Positions 44,572-55,958 of a stretch of DNA of 64,000 nt are shown piece after piece. Under the pieces are notes generated by a model. It saw only the letters and a program-made list of their open reading frames with translations, ran no database searches and was not told the DNA's origin. A program made the translations under genes and the position numbers. Position 1 is the first letter of the stretch; each line of letters begins with the position of its first letter. The stretch covers positions 5,766,001 to 5,830,000 of the forward strand of contig JAUKUA010000001.1 in assembly GCA_030549175.1 (NCBI GenBank). The letters are read 5' to 3'. Source of the stretch: Lasiosphaeris hirsuta. Lineage: Eukaryota > Ascomycota > Sordariomycetes > Sordariales > Lasiosphaeriaceae.

Positions 44572-46375
44572 GTGCTTCACTATGACGTGGTGCTGAGGAG
44601 GACGCAGGGTATTCCGAATGACTGCAGATAGGCGGGGACCGGCATTGCTGCTGCTTCTGCTGCTTCCGCTGCTGCTACAGGGCGCCAGGCAGATGGGACC
44701 GTGGAGCCCGCCGAGTGCTGACCGACACGTTCGTTGGTCTCGAGCAGTGTTTGACTGCCTGGCGAGGCACGTGTTGCTCGTTGCATCACCGCCATATCAA
44801 AACGGCGACGGGCCAACGGCGGGCATGCTAGACATGTATATATATCACTGATTGCGTATATGCGACGCCCCAAGACTGCCGGTTGCATCACCGGGCGTCG
44901 TTTCTCTCGAATAGATAAGGAGAGCCAAGGGTGTTAGAGACGGCTGAAATGTGGTGAGGTGTTGTTCATGCATACGACTGATTTCCTTGGGCCGGTGCGT
45001 GGCCAGTATGTTGTGGTCCGAATGATGGCCAAGTCATGGGATTTCCGTATCTGAGAATGGACCGTTTTTATCTCGCTCTGCTTTCGCTCTGGTTTTGGGT
45101 TGCTTGTGCAGCCTGCCAGTCAGCCTCAGTGGGAAGTGAGGCCAGCAGGAAAAGGGGTCCATCGAGCGGATCCTCACCAAAAGCAAGGCGGCCAACTGAT
45201 GTAGACGAAGGGTGTTCTGGGCTGCTGCAAGCCAATCGCCACACGGCTGGACCGCTTGCTTCATTGCGTTCTGAGATTGTGCCGCATGGTGGCGAGCACA
45301 CTGGACTGATGGCAGGTTATCGCAAAGTGCCGTTATGGAAGCAGGCAGATTGATGCGTATTGATGCAGACATTAGTGGGTGGGGGGGCTGTTAATTCCAT
45401 GTATGGGCAAGCAGTTTGCCGGCCTCGAGAGTTGATGGATGCAGAACGGGAAGTGCCTCTGGCAGTCTCGCAGTCTCCAAAACTCGGGAGCTGCAGCTCA
45501 GGGGCCTATTATGGTGGCCCGTGTAGGTTCCCTGAGCATGTGCCTTATTCCGTCCATGGACGTATGTGCAGCTCGAGACAGAACACCTGCGCAAACGGCA
45601 GAAAAAGGCGGCTTTTTTTTCCCTCCAACTGACACAACAATTTCCCCCTCCTTTCTCCAGAAAGCTTTAGGAACATGGCGCTACCCCTCGTCCCCTCCCC
45701 GTCTGGGTAGAGGAAGCAGGAAAGCAACAGTGTTGTGTCGACAGCTCGTGGCACTACTGCAAATACTGCATATGCGAGGGAGCGCACTGCAGTCGATACC
45801 GCCATGAACAGCACACCGCTGAGCATGACTGAGTCTCCCGTGTTTGCACGAACAGGCCGGCCGTCTGCTGACTGCCCCGTCTGCTCGTCTGCCGGCAACA
45901 CAAGGTAGGTAGGTTCCTGAAGCGGGAGATTTTGGCGCCGGCGTCTTCAATTGGTCTCTGCGTGTCCAGACCAGGGCCACTAGAGGTAAAACACGCTGGC
46001 CAACGGAGAGCACGGCGGGGCGAACTCGCCTTCCCCCTTTGCTCCCGCCAGTCTATTGGCACCTGGCGCGTGCTAGTTGCGTGCCATGCGTGACGCTGTG
46101 ACGCTGTTCCGAACTGGTCTCCGTCCTTCCACCGTTCCCCGATTCCGTCCTGATCTTGCCTTGCAGTCCTGCCGTCTTGCTAATCGTGGATTCGCGATCT
46201 CTGCACTCAAAAGTCTCTCACTCTCTGCCTGCCAACACTCGCTGCCCTTGGTCGTTCCTTCAGCATTGATCGTTGATGCCGACACCTGCCTCCGCCATAA
46301 GAGGAAATTGCACCCCTCGTCAAACCGTGCAGACCCTGGACCTTCCCACTCAGCACCCGGTGTCGAGCATGTCCG
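44572..46375. other. 1.8-kb spacer, no gene seen
   Basis: Holds the F-box gene 3' UTR and the SprT gene promoter. Short ORFs on both strands lack motifs; CTG/CTGCT-rich at 44640-44680. Confidence 0.4.
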
Positions 46376-47625
46376 ATGGCTCGACTGTTTGCTGGCGGGG
46401 ACGAGCACCCGCCGATCCGCCTCTCTGGCGGGCATCACCACCCCTTCGTTGCCAAACGCCGCACCATCGACCTCGATGATGGTAGCCCCAGGCAAAAGAG
46501 GCCAAAGTATGCACCGTATAATGTCCCATATGCCCAGTATGAAGACCAAGTTGCCTACAAGGTGGACGACCCCCGGGCTTCCTGCACCACCACCACCACC
46601 ACCACCATCTCCACCACCACCTCCACCACTCCAGCCCCACCTCCGGTCCCCCGCGCCTGACCCATAACCCGAGCCCGGGCCCGGGCCCGCACCCGCGAAT
46701 GCATTCAAGTCGACCCCCGTCGCCGGAGTCCGCCCCTCCCATGGAAAGGACAATCTCGGGCCATTCGATCCGCGCTGAGCCGACGGAGCGCTCCGCCTCG
46801 ACAGAGCTTCTGGAGGACGAGGAAGCCGCCCAACGGGTTCGGGACCACCTGGCCAACTTCCGCCGCCGCTTCCCGGACTCCAAGCACGAGCGCATTCTCC
46901 GGAGCATCATCAACCCCCGGTCCAACGCCGAGTACCCGCTGGACAACGACTCGCTGGAGAGCATCTTCTCAGCCGCCAACGAGATCTTCTTCAACGGGCG
47001 CCTGAGCAAGCGTGTCATGTGGGACTGGTCGCACGAGTCGAGCACCCAGTACGACAGCAGTGTCATCGGTACCACGGCCTTGCGCCGCGCCAGCACCCGC
47101 GGCTTTGAGACCCTCATCGTGCTTTCGTCGCCCATCCTCCGCGACACCAAGTACAGCCGCCGCCTGCTCATATCCACCTTCCTGCATGAGCTTGTCCACA
47201 GCTACCTTTTTATCGTCCGCGGGTTCCGCGCACGGTACTGCGGTGGCCACACCCCCGCCTTCCGCACCATCGCCAAGATGATTGACGACTGGGCCGGATC
47301 CGACAGCGCTCTGTACCTGGGCAAGATGGAGGCCGACCTGGAGAGGTTCCGGATCCGGCGGCACGAGGAAGGAGAGCCGCCCCTCGACTACGACGACGAC
47401 CGCAATTATCCCGTTTTTTACCCCTGCTCCGGAGTCTCGGAGCAGCAGGCGTACCAGCACCAGGCGGGAGGAGGAGCTCCGGTAGGAGGTCCAGGCCACC
47501 ACGATTCCTACAACGGCCGAAGCAGCCCTGGCCACCGGAGACAACAAGCCGTCCGTCCCCAAGATTTTGGCGACGATTCTGGCTCACCATACGTTTACAC
47601 TAATACTCTGCTGCAGAGGCCATGA
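46376..47625 (+). CDS. SprT-like zinc metallopeptidase domain protein
   Basis: The 3' exon encodes a SprT-like domain: PLDNDSLESIFSAANEIFFNG, RVMWDWSHESS, the zinc motif STFLHELVHSYLF (HExxH) and the third ligand in CGGHTPAFRTIAKMID. SprT/Spartan proteins cut DNA-protein crosslinks or other targets; no PIP or ubiquitin-binding motif is seen, so the role is open. The 5' structure is uncertain. ATG 46376 gives MARLFAGGDEHPPIRL and a basic PRQKRPK, and an intron from 46537 (gtatga) to 46709 (ttcaag) would join it in frame for 358 aa. Otherwise translation could start at ATG 46699. The putative intron contains an ACC repeat. Confidence 0.8.
46585..46630 (+). repeat. ACC/CCA trinucleotide repeat
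   Basis: Imperfect ACC repeat inside the putative intron of the SprT-like gene; it blurs which frame is coding here. Confidence 0.7.
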
Positions 47626-48663
47626 CCTGAGAGTCCATGGCTCTCGATTTCTCAATTCTAGGTTTCTCTGCACTGTCCTCTCACAGGCAGCTCATGTTAA
47701 GGAACATGGGCCCCCATGAGTTGGAACCACGATGGCGCGTGCATTTTCTGTTACTATTAACACAGGGTACTACTATTGGTTGTACACATTCGACGGGGGG
47801 GCGTGGCTTTTTTCTGCACGGCATGGCATGGCGACGGCGTCCAAATATATACCACATACTACATATGCATGGCAGGCAGGCATTTTTCTTGGGTTGCGAG
47901 TTGGCGGTAGACCGGCCTGGTTGCTTGTTTCTTTCTGGTTTCCATTACTCTTCGAATTTCTTGGTCGATATAGATCATTGTTGGGCTGGCACGTACAGAG
48001 GTTAGTGCCAACCCCTATTTCTCACAACATCACCCCTCTACGACCATTTTGATGTTTTCTTGCTACAAATGAGCATTTTCTCGAACTCTTGACGAGTGGC
48101 TCGCTTTTGCATAGACTCGATGTCCCTTTGTCAGTGATTTTCATAGCGCTGCCTTTTTTTCTTTCAAGTTTTGATTGTTTGATACCCGGCGGCTGCTTGC
48201 TCAACATCTTGCATGGCAAATGAGAGGAAAGGTTTATTAAGGATAGCCTAGGCTAGGTAGTCTAAAACTAGATAGATGGGTAATTGGCATATAAAAGCAT
48301 ACCATCATTGATACTGCCTCCGCTGAGGTGGCCGTTTCAACCAGTTCAGATCCCTGTTCAGCGATTGCCTCGCGCTCAAAAGCGATGAGGTTTCCTGTTA
48401 CCCTCCTCATTGTACAACGTCCAGACCGGCACAAAATTAAGCAATACCCAATAGGCATTGCGATTACATCAAGACACAACACCCCAATGCTTTGAAGACG
48501 CCCCGGTAGCCAATGCATCGCCATTCTCATCCCTGTCTTCAGCTCCGGCATGCAACAACTCCTGCAAAAACAGCGCTCCTCTCCTTACCACTATCCCGGC
48601 CTCGTCACCTGTCCCCAATGCAATGATAGACCCAGACCCAGACTGGGACCCAAAACCAGCCCT
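47626..48663. other. Convergent 3' flanks, no gene seen
   Basis: Lies between the SprT-like stop and the CHK1 stop, which face each other. No supported ORF or RNA gene. Confidence 0.45.
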
Positions 48664-50392
48664 CTATGCCTCGTTGTTGTAGATGCCGTCTTTGCAGAGC
48701 AGCGCCACCTTCTTGAAGAAGCGACGCCACTCGAGAGGGTCACCCTTAACTTTCACAAAGCGCACCTCCAGCAGCTCTGTGTTGTCAGGTAGATGGTACT
48801 TGTCGACAAGTATATCACCGTGTAGGCTCTGTCGGCGGCCGTCCAGTGTGCGGACGCGCAGCATCGCGATGTGGTCTGCCCGCTGTTGCTGACTGCTTAT
48901 ATTGGCGGCGGACGGGGGCAGGGGCACGTTGAGTTGGTGCAGTGCGTCGGCAATCATCTGCACGAGCAGAGTTGGCGGAACATGCGAGAAGAAACGGGTC
49001 AGCGAGTAGGCCGGCACGATGTCGCGGAAGCGGCGGGCGTGTTGGGTTAGTGACAGGGGTACGCCGGGGTTCTGCGAGAACTGGCTCATGGTCGGCTCCT
49101 CGGCGAGGATATCGTAGGCGCTGGCACCGGGGCCGAGGCTCCGCTTAGGGCCAGCGGTGGCGTCGGATCCTGCTAGGGGTTGTGTTGATGACATCGCGTA
49201 AACCGAGCCCAGGGTGCGCCTAGTTGGTCTCTCCCAGTCGAAGAGGGTATCGTTGATGGGTGCCTCGGGCTGGGTAGATGAGTGCTTCGCCGACCAGTCG
49301 TCGGCACCTTGCGAATCGATGTCCATTGCGTCGGCTTGATGCCGCTGCGAGGGCGTCGGTTCTGCATTGAGATCAATACGGAGCCTCGAGAGCATTTGGG
49401 TGGCCAATGCAATCGGGTCTGACACGCTGCCGTCGGCAGTCAGGTGTCCATTGTATCGCGTATACCATGGATGCTGTCGGATCTGGGCGAACGAGAAGCG
49501 TTTCTTGGCGTCGATATTCATCATGCCGCGGAGCAGCGACAGGGCGTTGGCAGGTATCCTCTGCCACAGCGAGTCGGTACTGCGCCCGTTCGTTCGCACA
49601 TATTCCTGAAACTCCCAGCTCCCCGAGGTTGGCTCGTCCCATGGTGTATTACCCACCAAAAGGACGAATAGAATGACACCGCACGACCAGATATCCACCA
49701 AATCGGCGGAATATTTTAGAGCCTCAGGGGACTTGCGGTCAGTCTTTGCGCAAGCTAGGATCTCAGGTGCAATGTACGGCGGGCTGCCACACATGGTTGA
49801 GGTCTGTTTCCTCGCGCCCTTGTACTCGAACATCGTCGCCATTCCAAAGTCGGCAATTTTGAGGTCTCCACGCTCCGAAAGCAGGATGTTTTCGGGCTTC
49901 AAATCTCTATGGGCCACGCCCTTCGAGTGCATGAAGCTCACACCACCAATCAACTGAAGAAAATAGAGGTGGGCAACGTCTTCTTCCAAGCCCACGTCGG
50001 CCTCAATCTTGTCAAAGAGATCACCACCCTCGGCGAACTCCATCGCTATCCACCGCCACACGGAGTCTTCGCCAGTAGCAAACCACTCAATGATGTTTGG
50101 ATGCTGACCGATGTGAGAGTGTAGTGACACCTCCATGGCAATTTGCTTGGCTGATATACGGCCATGCTTGACAGCGTAGCCTTTGTGGATCAACTTTACG
50201 GCGAATATGGGTGACGGTGCATCCAGTGGTATCGCCTTTTTTATGCTGTCAAAACCCATCAGCTTTGGGGGATCCCATCACGTAAAAGAGGTTCGTGACG
50301 CTCACTCACGATGCATAGGCCCCCCTTCCTATTGTTTTGGAAATAATGCGGAAGGGAAGGTCAGGGAGCGGGTCAAGTTGTGACTGTTGCAT
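48664..50392 (-). CDS. CHK1: Checkpoint kinase CHK1
   Basis: Two exons on the minus strand, 50392-50310 and 50245-48664, give 554 aa. The N-terminal kinase domain has the glycine loop IGRGAYAS, Lys45 in FAVKLI, the catalytic loop VAHRDLKPENILL (Asp142), DFG at 160 and the activation/P+1 region TMCGSPPYIAPE. Its end reads KRFSFAQIRQHPWY, the CHK1-type subdomain XI. The C-terminal half carries the KA1-like regulatory domain with SLTRFFSHVPPTLLVQMI, LDGRRQSLHGDILV and DPLEWRRFFKKVALLCKDGI. Chk1 is phosphorylated by the ATR-type kinase after DNA damage and blocks mitosis. SQ motifs in the linker (FSQNPG, DSQGAD) could be ATR sites, which is inference. Confidence 0.95.
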
Positions 50393-51270
50393 GGTCATTT
50401 AGTGGATATGACAACGATCATGAAAATGAAGGGATCGGCATATAAGTCAACTGAGGTGAGAGGGTGGTGTGTGCAGTTTTATTAGGGTAAATAGGTCTAG
50501 CAAAATAGCACCTATAGAGAACACCGAGAACTCCAAAGGTGCGAATGATGAAAACCAGCAGGCAAAAGCACGCCAGCAGAAAATAAGGCAAGAGTTATCG
50601 AAATCGAGTTAGGGGTGGCAAGACGCGGTTGGGAGCACTCACCATGTTCATGGCGCACGCGGTGGGATAATAAACGCGTCTAATGGCGCGTCTAGATAGC
50701 AATGGAAACTTCAAGTCGATGGAAAGACTAGGTTGTCTAAAAAGGTTGACCAGCTTGAACGGGCAGAAAATTAGGTAGAGCTGCCACTCAGCTGTCGCTG
50801 CAGTGCTGTAGGTCTGGGTGTTTTGTTTGAAGACAAGAAGGCACGACGCGGGTTGATTGGTCTGGCATTGGCCGCTATGGTACCCTGGTGCCGCCTGGGG
50901 TTTTGCCGCTGGCTGCTGGCGCACTTATTGCCCTGTGGTTGCCAGAGGGGCATGCCTCGTAACCGGGTCCTTGCAGCATGTAAACATCGAGCGTCTGATT
51001 CTTCAGCTGCCGCCAACAAAGTGCTTGTGCTTTCCGCCTTTGCAACGATATCCCAACCTCGCACTTCTTTCAAGCCTTGACAGCCAACATTTCCTCAGAA
51101 CGGCCATCCTTGTCACCACTGGTACGCAGCCTAGCTGCTCCGACCGACTGCGCCGACGGCGATTGGACTGCGAAAATATATTAATACGTCTTTTCTGTCG
51201 CAGTAATCCAGGGGTCTCGCTTCATCTCTTTTTGAACATCGACCTCTACTACCTGCCGTCATCAGCCATC
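50393..51270. promoter_or_regulatory. Divergent intergenic region, CHK1 / UBE2C-type gene
   Basis: About 880 bp between the start codons of two oppositely oriented cell-cycle genes, carrying both promoters. No specific binding site was identified. Confidence 0.5.
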
Positions 51271-51963
51271 ATGTCTTACAGCATGGAAGATAACCAGAAT
51301 TCTGCCCCGGGCAACGTCCCAGCTACTAAGCTTGGCGGCGCAAGGAAGGGCATTGAGCCCGGCCTAAATGCGTCGAAGAGGTAAAGATTCCTTTCCCCGT
51401 GCAAGAGCAGATGGCCGACCCTAGCGGGCCATGCTCCTCGAACAGACACAGCTGACAAGCTGTAGGTTGCAAACGGAACTCATGCAACTCATGACGTCGC
51501 CTGCGCCGGGCGTATCAGCCTTCCCTTCGGCCGACGGCAACCTGCTTGCTTGGCGGGCGACCATCGAGGGCCCCGACGACACTCCTTATGCCGGGCTCAC
51601 CTTCAAGCTCAGCTTCGAGTTCCCGTCAAACTACCCCTACGCCCCGCCTACAGTCCTTTTCAGAACTCCGATCTATCACCCCAACGTCGACTTCTCTGGT
51701 CGTATCTGCCTGGATATCTTGAAGGACAAGTGGACTGCCGCTTACAACATTCAAACTGTCTTGCTGAGCTTGCAGTCGCTTTTGGGAGAGCCAAACAAGT
51801 ATGATTACCTTTTACCCTCGGCACCGATGATTAAATCTCTAAACTAACCCATTTCAGTGCCTCCCCCCTCAATGGCGAGGCTGCCGAACTGTGGGACAAG
51901 GACCCGGCCTTGTTCAAGACAAAGGTTATGGACCGCCACAAGGACATCGAGGAGGATGAGTGA
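51271..51963 (+). CDS. Ubiquitin-conjugating enzyme E2, UBE2C type
   Basis: Three exons, 51271-51380, 51466-51798 and 51858-51963, give 182 aa. The UBC fold is complete: [20 protein letters not shown], the [10 protein letters not shown] loop, HPN at about 108-110 and the catalytic Cys118 in [12 protein letters not shown]. The N-terminal extension of about 36 residues and the phrase [20 protein letters not shown] are characteristic of the UBE2C/UbcP4/Ubc11 group, which charges ubiquitin for the anaphase-promoting complex. The C-terminal [14 protein letters not shown] also fits this group. Expected in nucleus and cytosol. Confidence 0.93.
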
Positions 51964-52427
51964 GGGAGGGCGGATAGGAGATTGATGCATTTGTATAGGA
52001 GAACTGGAGTCATTCTGTGTGTGGTCAGGCGTAGGAGCCCCCCTGGAGTATTGTCCCGGGGGGGGGATTTGCATTTGCAAGGCGGATTGGTTCATGATGG
52101 ATATTCCGTCGCTGTCTGCTGGTATAGCAGACGTTTGTCAAAGTACATCAAGCATTGGTCCGTAATGGACAACTTGTGGTCCATAAGCGTATCACTTTCA
52201 AAAACACAACCCCTGGCCACCTAGGTCCTGAGAAGCCACCATTGTACCACTGCCGCTGCGTGTATCGCCGTCCAAGGGAATTTGGTATCGATGGGTGCCG
52301 GTGTTTACGAAACCTGTATTCGTAATGCGAAGCTAGATGCCCATGCGAAACTCCGAAAGCCCAAATGCCGCCCTGAACCATCCGAACCACGGTCCACCCT
52401 CAATTTCCCTTTTTCCTTCAGTTTGCT
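51964..52427. terminator. Convergent 3' flanks of the E2 and RPL31 genes
   Basis: Both genes end toward this 460-bp region, which must hold their 3' UTRs. No gene seen. Confidence 0.4.
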
Positions 52428-52949
52428 TTACTCTTCCACGATAACAGTGGGAAGACCCTTAGGGTTCTTGGCGTTCACTGCCTGAACGTAGCTATAAAGC
52501 TTCTCCTTGGCGCCCTCCTCGTCATTACGTCTCCGGGAGATGCGAACGCGAAGTCTGTATGGGACGCCCTTGACACCCTGCTCCCACACCTTCTTGTTGA
52601 GCTGGGGGTCGAGACGGACGTCGGTGGTGCCCTATGGAAAACATGTCAGCCTCCTGGCCAACAAACCTAGCACGGTCGATTCCATGATAGGTCTCGGGGC
52701 CATATCTGTGCTGGTGTCCGAACGTACCATCGACTTGAAAGCGAAAGCCTTGATCTCCTTGATCGCCTTAGGGGCTCTCTTCTTGAAGCTCACACCGTGC
52801 AACTGATCATCGCGTCAGCACACAATTTAATGAAGATCGGAGACTGGCGAATATACCCGCTTATGGAGGTGGATAGTGTACTCGCGGGCGACGACATCAG
52901 CAATGGCTGAGCGCTGGGTCTTGCCGGCAGGCTTCTTGGTGGACGACAT
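52428..52949 (-). CDS. RPL31: 60S ribosomal protein L31 (eL31)
   Basis: Three exons on the minus strand, 52949-52857, 52802-52728 and 52631-52428, give 123 aa, a normal length for eL31. The order [88 protein letters not shown] and the C-terminal [12 protein letters not shown] is diagnostic. Both introns are in phase 0. The protein sits near the exit tunnel of the large subunit. Early introns are usual for fungal ribosomal protein genes. Confidence 0.97.
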
Positions 52950-53782
52950 CCTGGGAGGAGCGGTGGGTTAGCAGGCAGTCCGCAACAGCGCTGTTTCCGT
53001 GGAACAAGATTGATTCGAATTCGAAATCGAGAAGAGAAAGGCGAGAGAGGCGGTAGTTTACGTACTTCGGCGACGTCGGATATCTCGTGCACTCGGTGAG
53101 GTGTTTGAGAGGCGTCGAATGTCGTGGGTGCTGGGTTGAGATAAACCTCCCGTGAATTTCGCTCCTGAATTTCGAAAAAGTGCGGACCTGTGCTTGACAC
53201 TTCGCCTAATTTTCCCAAAGCGGAATCGCGCTCTCTCTTTTCCGACCCCACCTTGGTCCTGCCCCGGCCCTGACCCAATTTTCTCTACTGTCACTTGCCC
53301 ACCAGCTGGTACGCAACAGCCACTCGAACAGCCAATCATCGCCACCAGCCACACTTCTTCAATTAGGACGTGCACCTTGCTCATCAAACATCATCACCAC
53401 GCAAGGGGCCGCGGGACCAGGGATCCAGTCTCTGCCCAATCCTTCGCCAAGCTCCCTCAACGACTTCTCATCGTCGCCATCTTTCCTCGCAACGCCCTCA
53501 AGTCTGTGCGCTGAGCGCACGGCACACTCAATTTCCTGCTTATCAGCTATTCGGCCGCTTCAACCCCACCGGAGCAACAGTACACGACTCTGAGACGAAG
53601 CCGAGCGATTCGACGTCAAACAACGGCCACGAGTCCGCGCGATTGAACTCTAATTGAGCTCGACTTAGCAACCTCCAAATCACACCCCCAAAAAAAATCC
53701 AAGCTCCTGAGCTCCCGAGGCTTATTCGATTCCGCGTCCACAGCTTCGCCTTCCCACGAGGTGTATCTCTACGGCAGGCAGA
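52950..53782. promoter_or_regulatory. Divergent intergenic region, RPL31 / RAX1-like gene
   Basis: 830 bp between two divergent starts, with pyrimidine-rich stretches near 53200-53290 and an A8 run near 53690. An unspliced 5' UTR intron of RPL31 is possible. No gene seen. Confidence 0.45.
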
Positions 53783-54980
53783 ATGACGGACCACATCTCC
53801 TCCACTCCCTCCCCTCAGCCCGATCTGAATCGGAATCGGCTCCCGACTCTCTTCGAGGTCCTCAGCAGGCGGACGCTCCCACCCGTCGACCTCTTCTCAT
53901 TCTACATCTACATGCGAGATCAGCAACGTTCAGTCGACTACTTAGACTTCTGGTGAGATTACATGAAGTTCTCTATCATAAGAAAGTTATTAATGTAAGA
54001 CTAGGCTCGATGTTGCTCAGCATATGTCACTCTGCCGCCATTATGTTCGCGAGCTTCGTCGTTCCGTGCTTGTCAGTACACCTGAGCCAGAGAAGCGCTC
54101 AAACCGATCCTCGGCCATTCTCGAAGGACTTGGGGATATGAGCCACCCCGCCGCGGGGCCTTCAATGTACGCGACGGAGAAAGAAAGAGATCAAGATGCG
54201 CAGATGTCAGCTTTTCTTCGCGAGGATCGGGGAGGGACCCACGACTCGCCGCAGAGCAGTAACGGTGCGCGGGGTCGTCCCAGTCCCGGCATCGGCAGCT
54301 CTCGCGACATCACATCGGACTCCAATTCTCCCGCGCATACAGTCGCACGCCAAGATATCAGGGCATCGGCAGAGAGGATCCTCTACACTTTCCTACTTCC
54401 TGGTGCAGAGCGCGAGATTACCCTCCCTGGTTCGATAACACAGGATGTCATGACCGCAATTGAAGAATTCGGACGGGACGACCCAGAAGTGTTTGATGTG
54501 GCCAAGGACTATGTCTTCCAGGCTATGGAACGTGACGCGTTCCCTGGCTTTCTCAGGATGAAGGCCCTAGGAAACCTCATCCCCCCAACGCTAATAATGC
54601 GGTTGATTATCGGTCTTCTGTCGGTGTTTGGTGGTTTCTGGACTGCTTTTGTCCTAATATTCCTCAACGAGTCTCGGAAGACAAGACTCTGGGTAAGTGC
54701 AATATTCTTGCCTTCTTCCACCCGCATGGCTGACCCTTCCTAGCTCATCCTCCCCTTCACAATCGGCGTTTACTGCCTCGCCTCCTACCAATACTCCCTG
54801 GACCCTATTCTTGCCCTTGTCGGATTCAGCGAGTACACCCCCTTCAACTTCTCCCGCGTAAGAGAGCCCTATGTCCGCAGGCTTCTTGCCCAGAGAGCTT
54901 TCATGGTTCTCACCGTGACGGTACTCATCGACGCCGCCCTTTGTGTGCTCTTCGTCTTGGTACCAGGGAAACGGCTTTGA
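53783..54980 (+). CDS. RGS-domain membrane protein, RAX1-like
   Basis: Three exons, 53783-53952, 54005-54692 and 54744-54980, give 364 aa. The N-terminal half has an RGS-like domain: LPTLFEVLSRRTLPPVDLFSFYIYM, SVDYLDFWLDVAQHMSLCRHYVREL and, after a long Ser/Gly linker, ASAERILYTFLLPGAEREITLP and VFDVAKDYVFQAMERDAFPGFLR. Three hydrophobic segments follow (MRLIIGLLSVFGGFWTAFVLIF, LILPFTIGVYCLASY and AFMVLTVTVLIDAALCVLFVLV). This order is that of RAX1, a bud-site and polarity landmark protein in yeast, and of related fungal RGS proteins that dampen G-alpha signals. Which role applies here is inference. Confidence 0.88.
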
Positions 54981-55958
54981 CTGAGTGTCGATCAACCTAT
55001 GCCAGGAGTGGAGAGTAAAGGGCTTGCTGGCCGGGCTCGCTCAGGGGACTCTGTCCCATGTGTTTGGAATCTCGTGGCTACTTAATACCAATGGAGAAGG
55101 GGGGGCTTAGATTTTCCACGTCTCGAGGATGCGCTATCTTGCCAGCTTCTAGAAGGAAAGAGAGCAACCAAAACAGAAGAAAGGAGATTTTTTTTCTCTT
55201 TTGATCACGAATGTCACGATTACGGGAAGGCAAGAGAAACCCACCATTGATTCATCCTTTTGATAAGGAGACTAAAGAGGAGGAAGGAGGGGTTTCGGTG
55301 GGGATTTGATTTTTGTCTCATTTGGCTTTTGGCATTCCGGGATTTCGGGACACAGGGGCAGGCACGCCGTCACTTTGTAGAGGTGACTAGGATACCTCTG
55401 CATTGTTGTTCAGGAAGATATTGGGACATGGATTAAGAAAGACATTGTTTCTTTTTTTTTTCTTCACGCGAGAGGCACCTGGTGCTTTTGGCAGGGCGTT
55501 TTGTACTTTCTCTGATGCCCTTTCTGTTCTTCTACTCATCTCGTGTCTCAGTTCTATCAGCTCGAAGCCTCAAGGATGGAGAGATGGACTGTTGTACGAT
55601 ATTTCTCAGCTGGGTTGATGGTAATGAAACAATATCTACCGAGCCTGAGGTTGTGCGCTAGAGAGGTCGAGTGCATAGCTGTTGATCAGTCACCTCGCAT
55701 CAGTGGGATTTGAGGTAGCGTGGTAGAAAAAAAGGCAACGTTCTTCCCAATGTGAGTACCACATTATTTAGTATCTTGTGGTGATAAATTACTGAACTCG
55801 ATAACCCGCCGCCCAGTGCCCTCCCACAGGATTGGGCTATCTCGGTTTGTCTTGTGGTCGAAAGTTCGCAGTGAAAGCCCACCCGAAACTCCCGCGTAGC
55901 CAAACCTCATCCATCATGATGATTCATCAGGACCAAAGTCCCAGCCAGTATCCTCAAC
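54981..55958. other. Convergent 3' flanks, no gene seen
   Basis: Between the RAX1-like stop and the CSN7 stop. T-rich tracts at 55190-55202 and 55448-55464 but no gene or RNA recognised. Confidence 0.45.
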
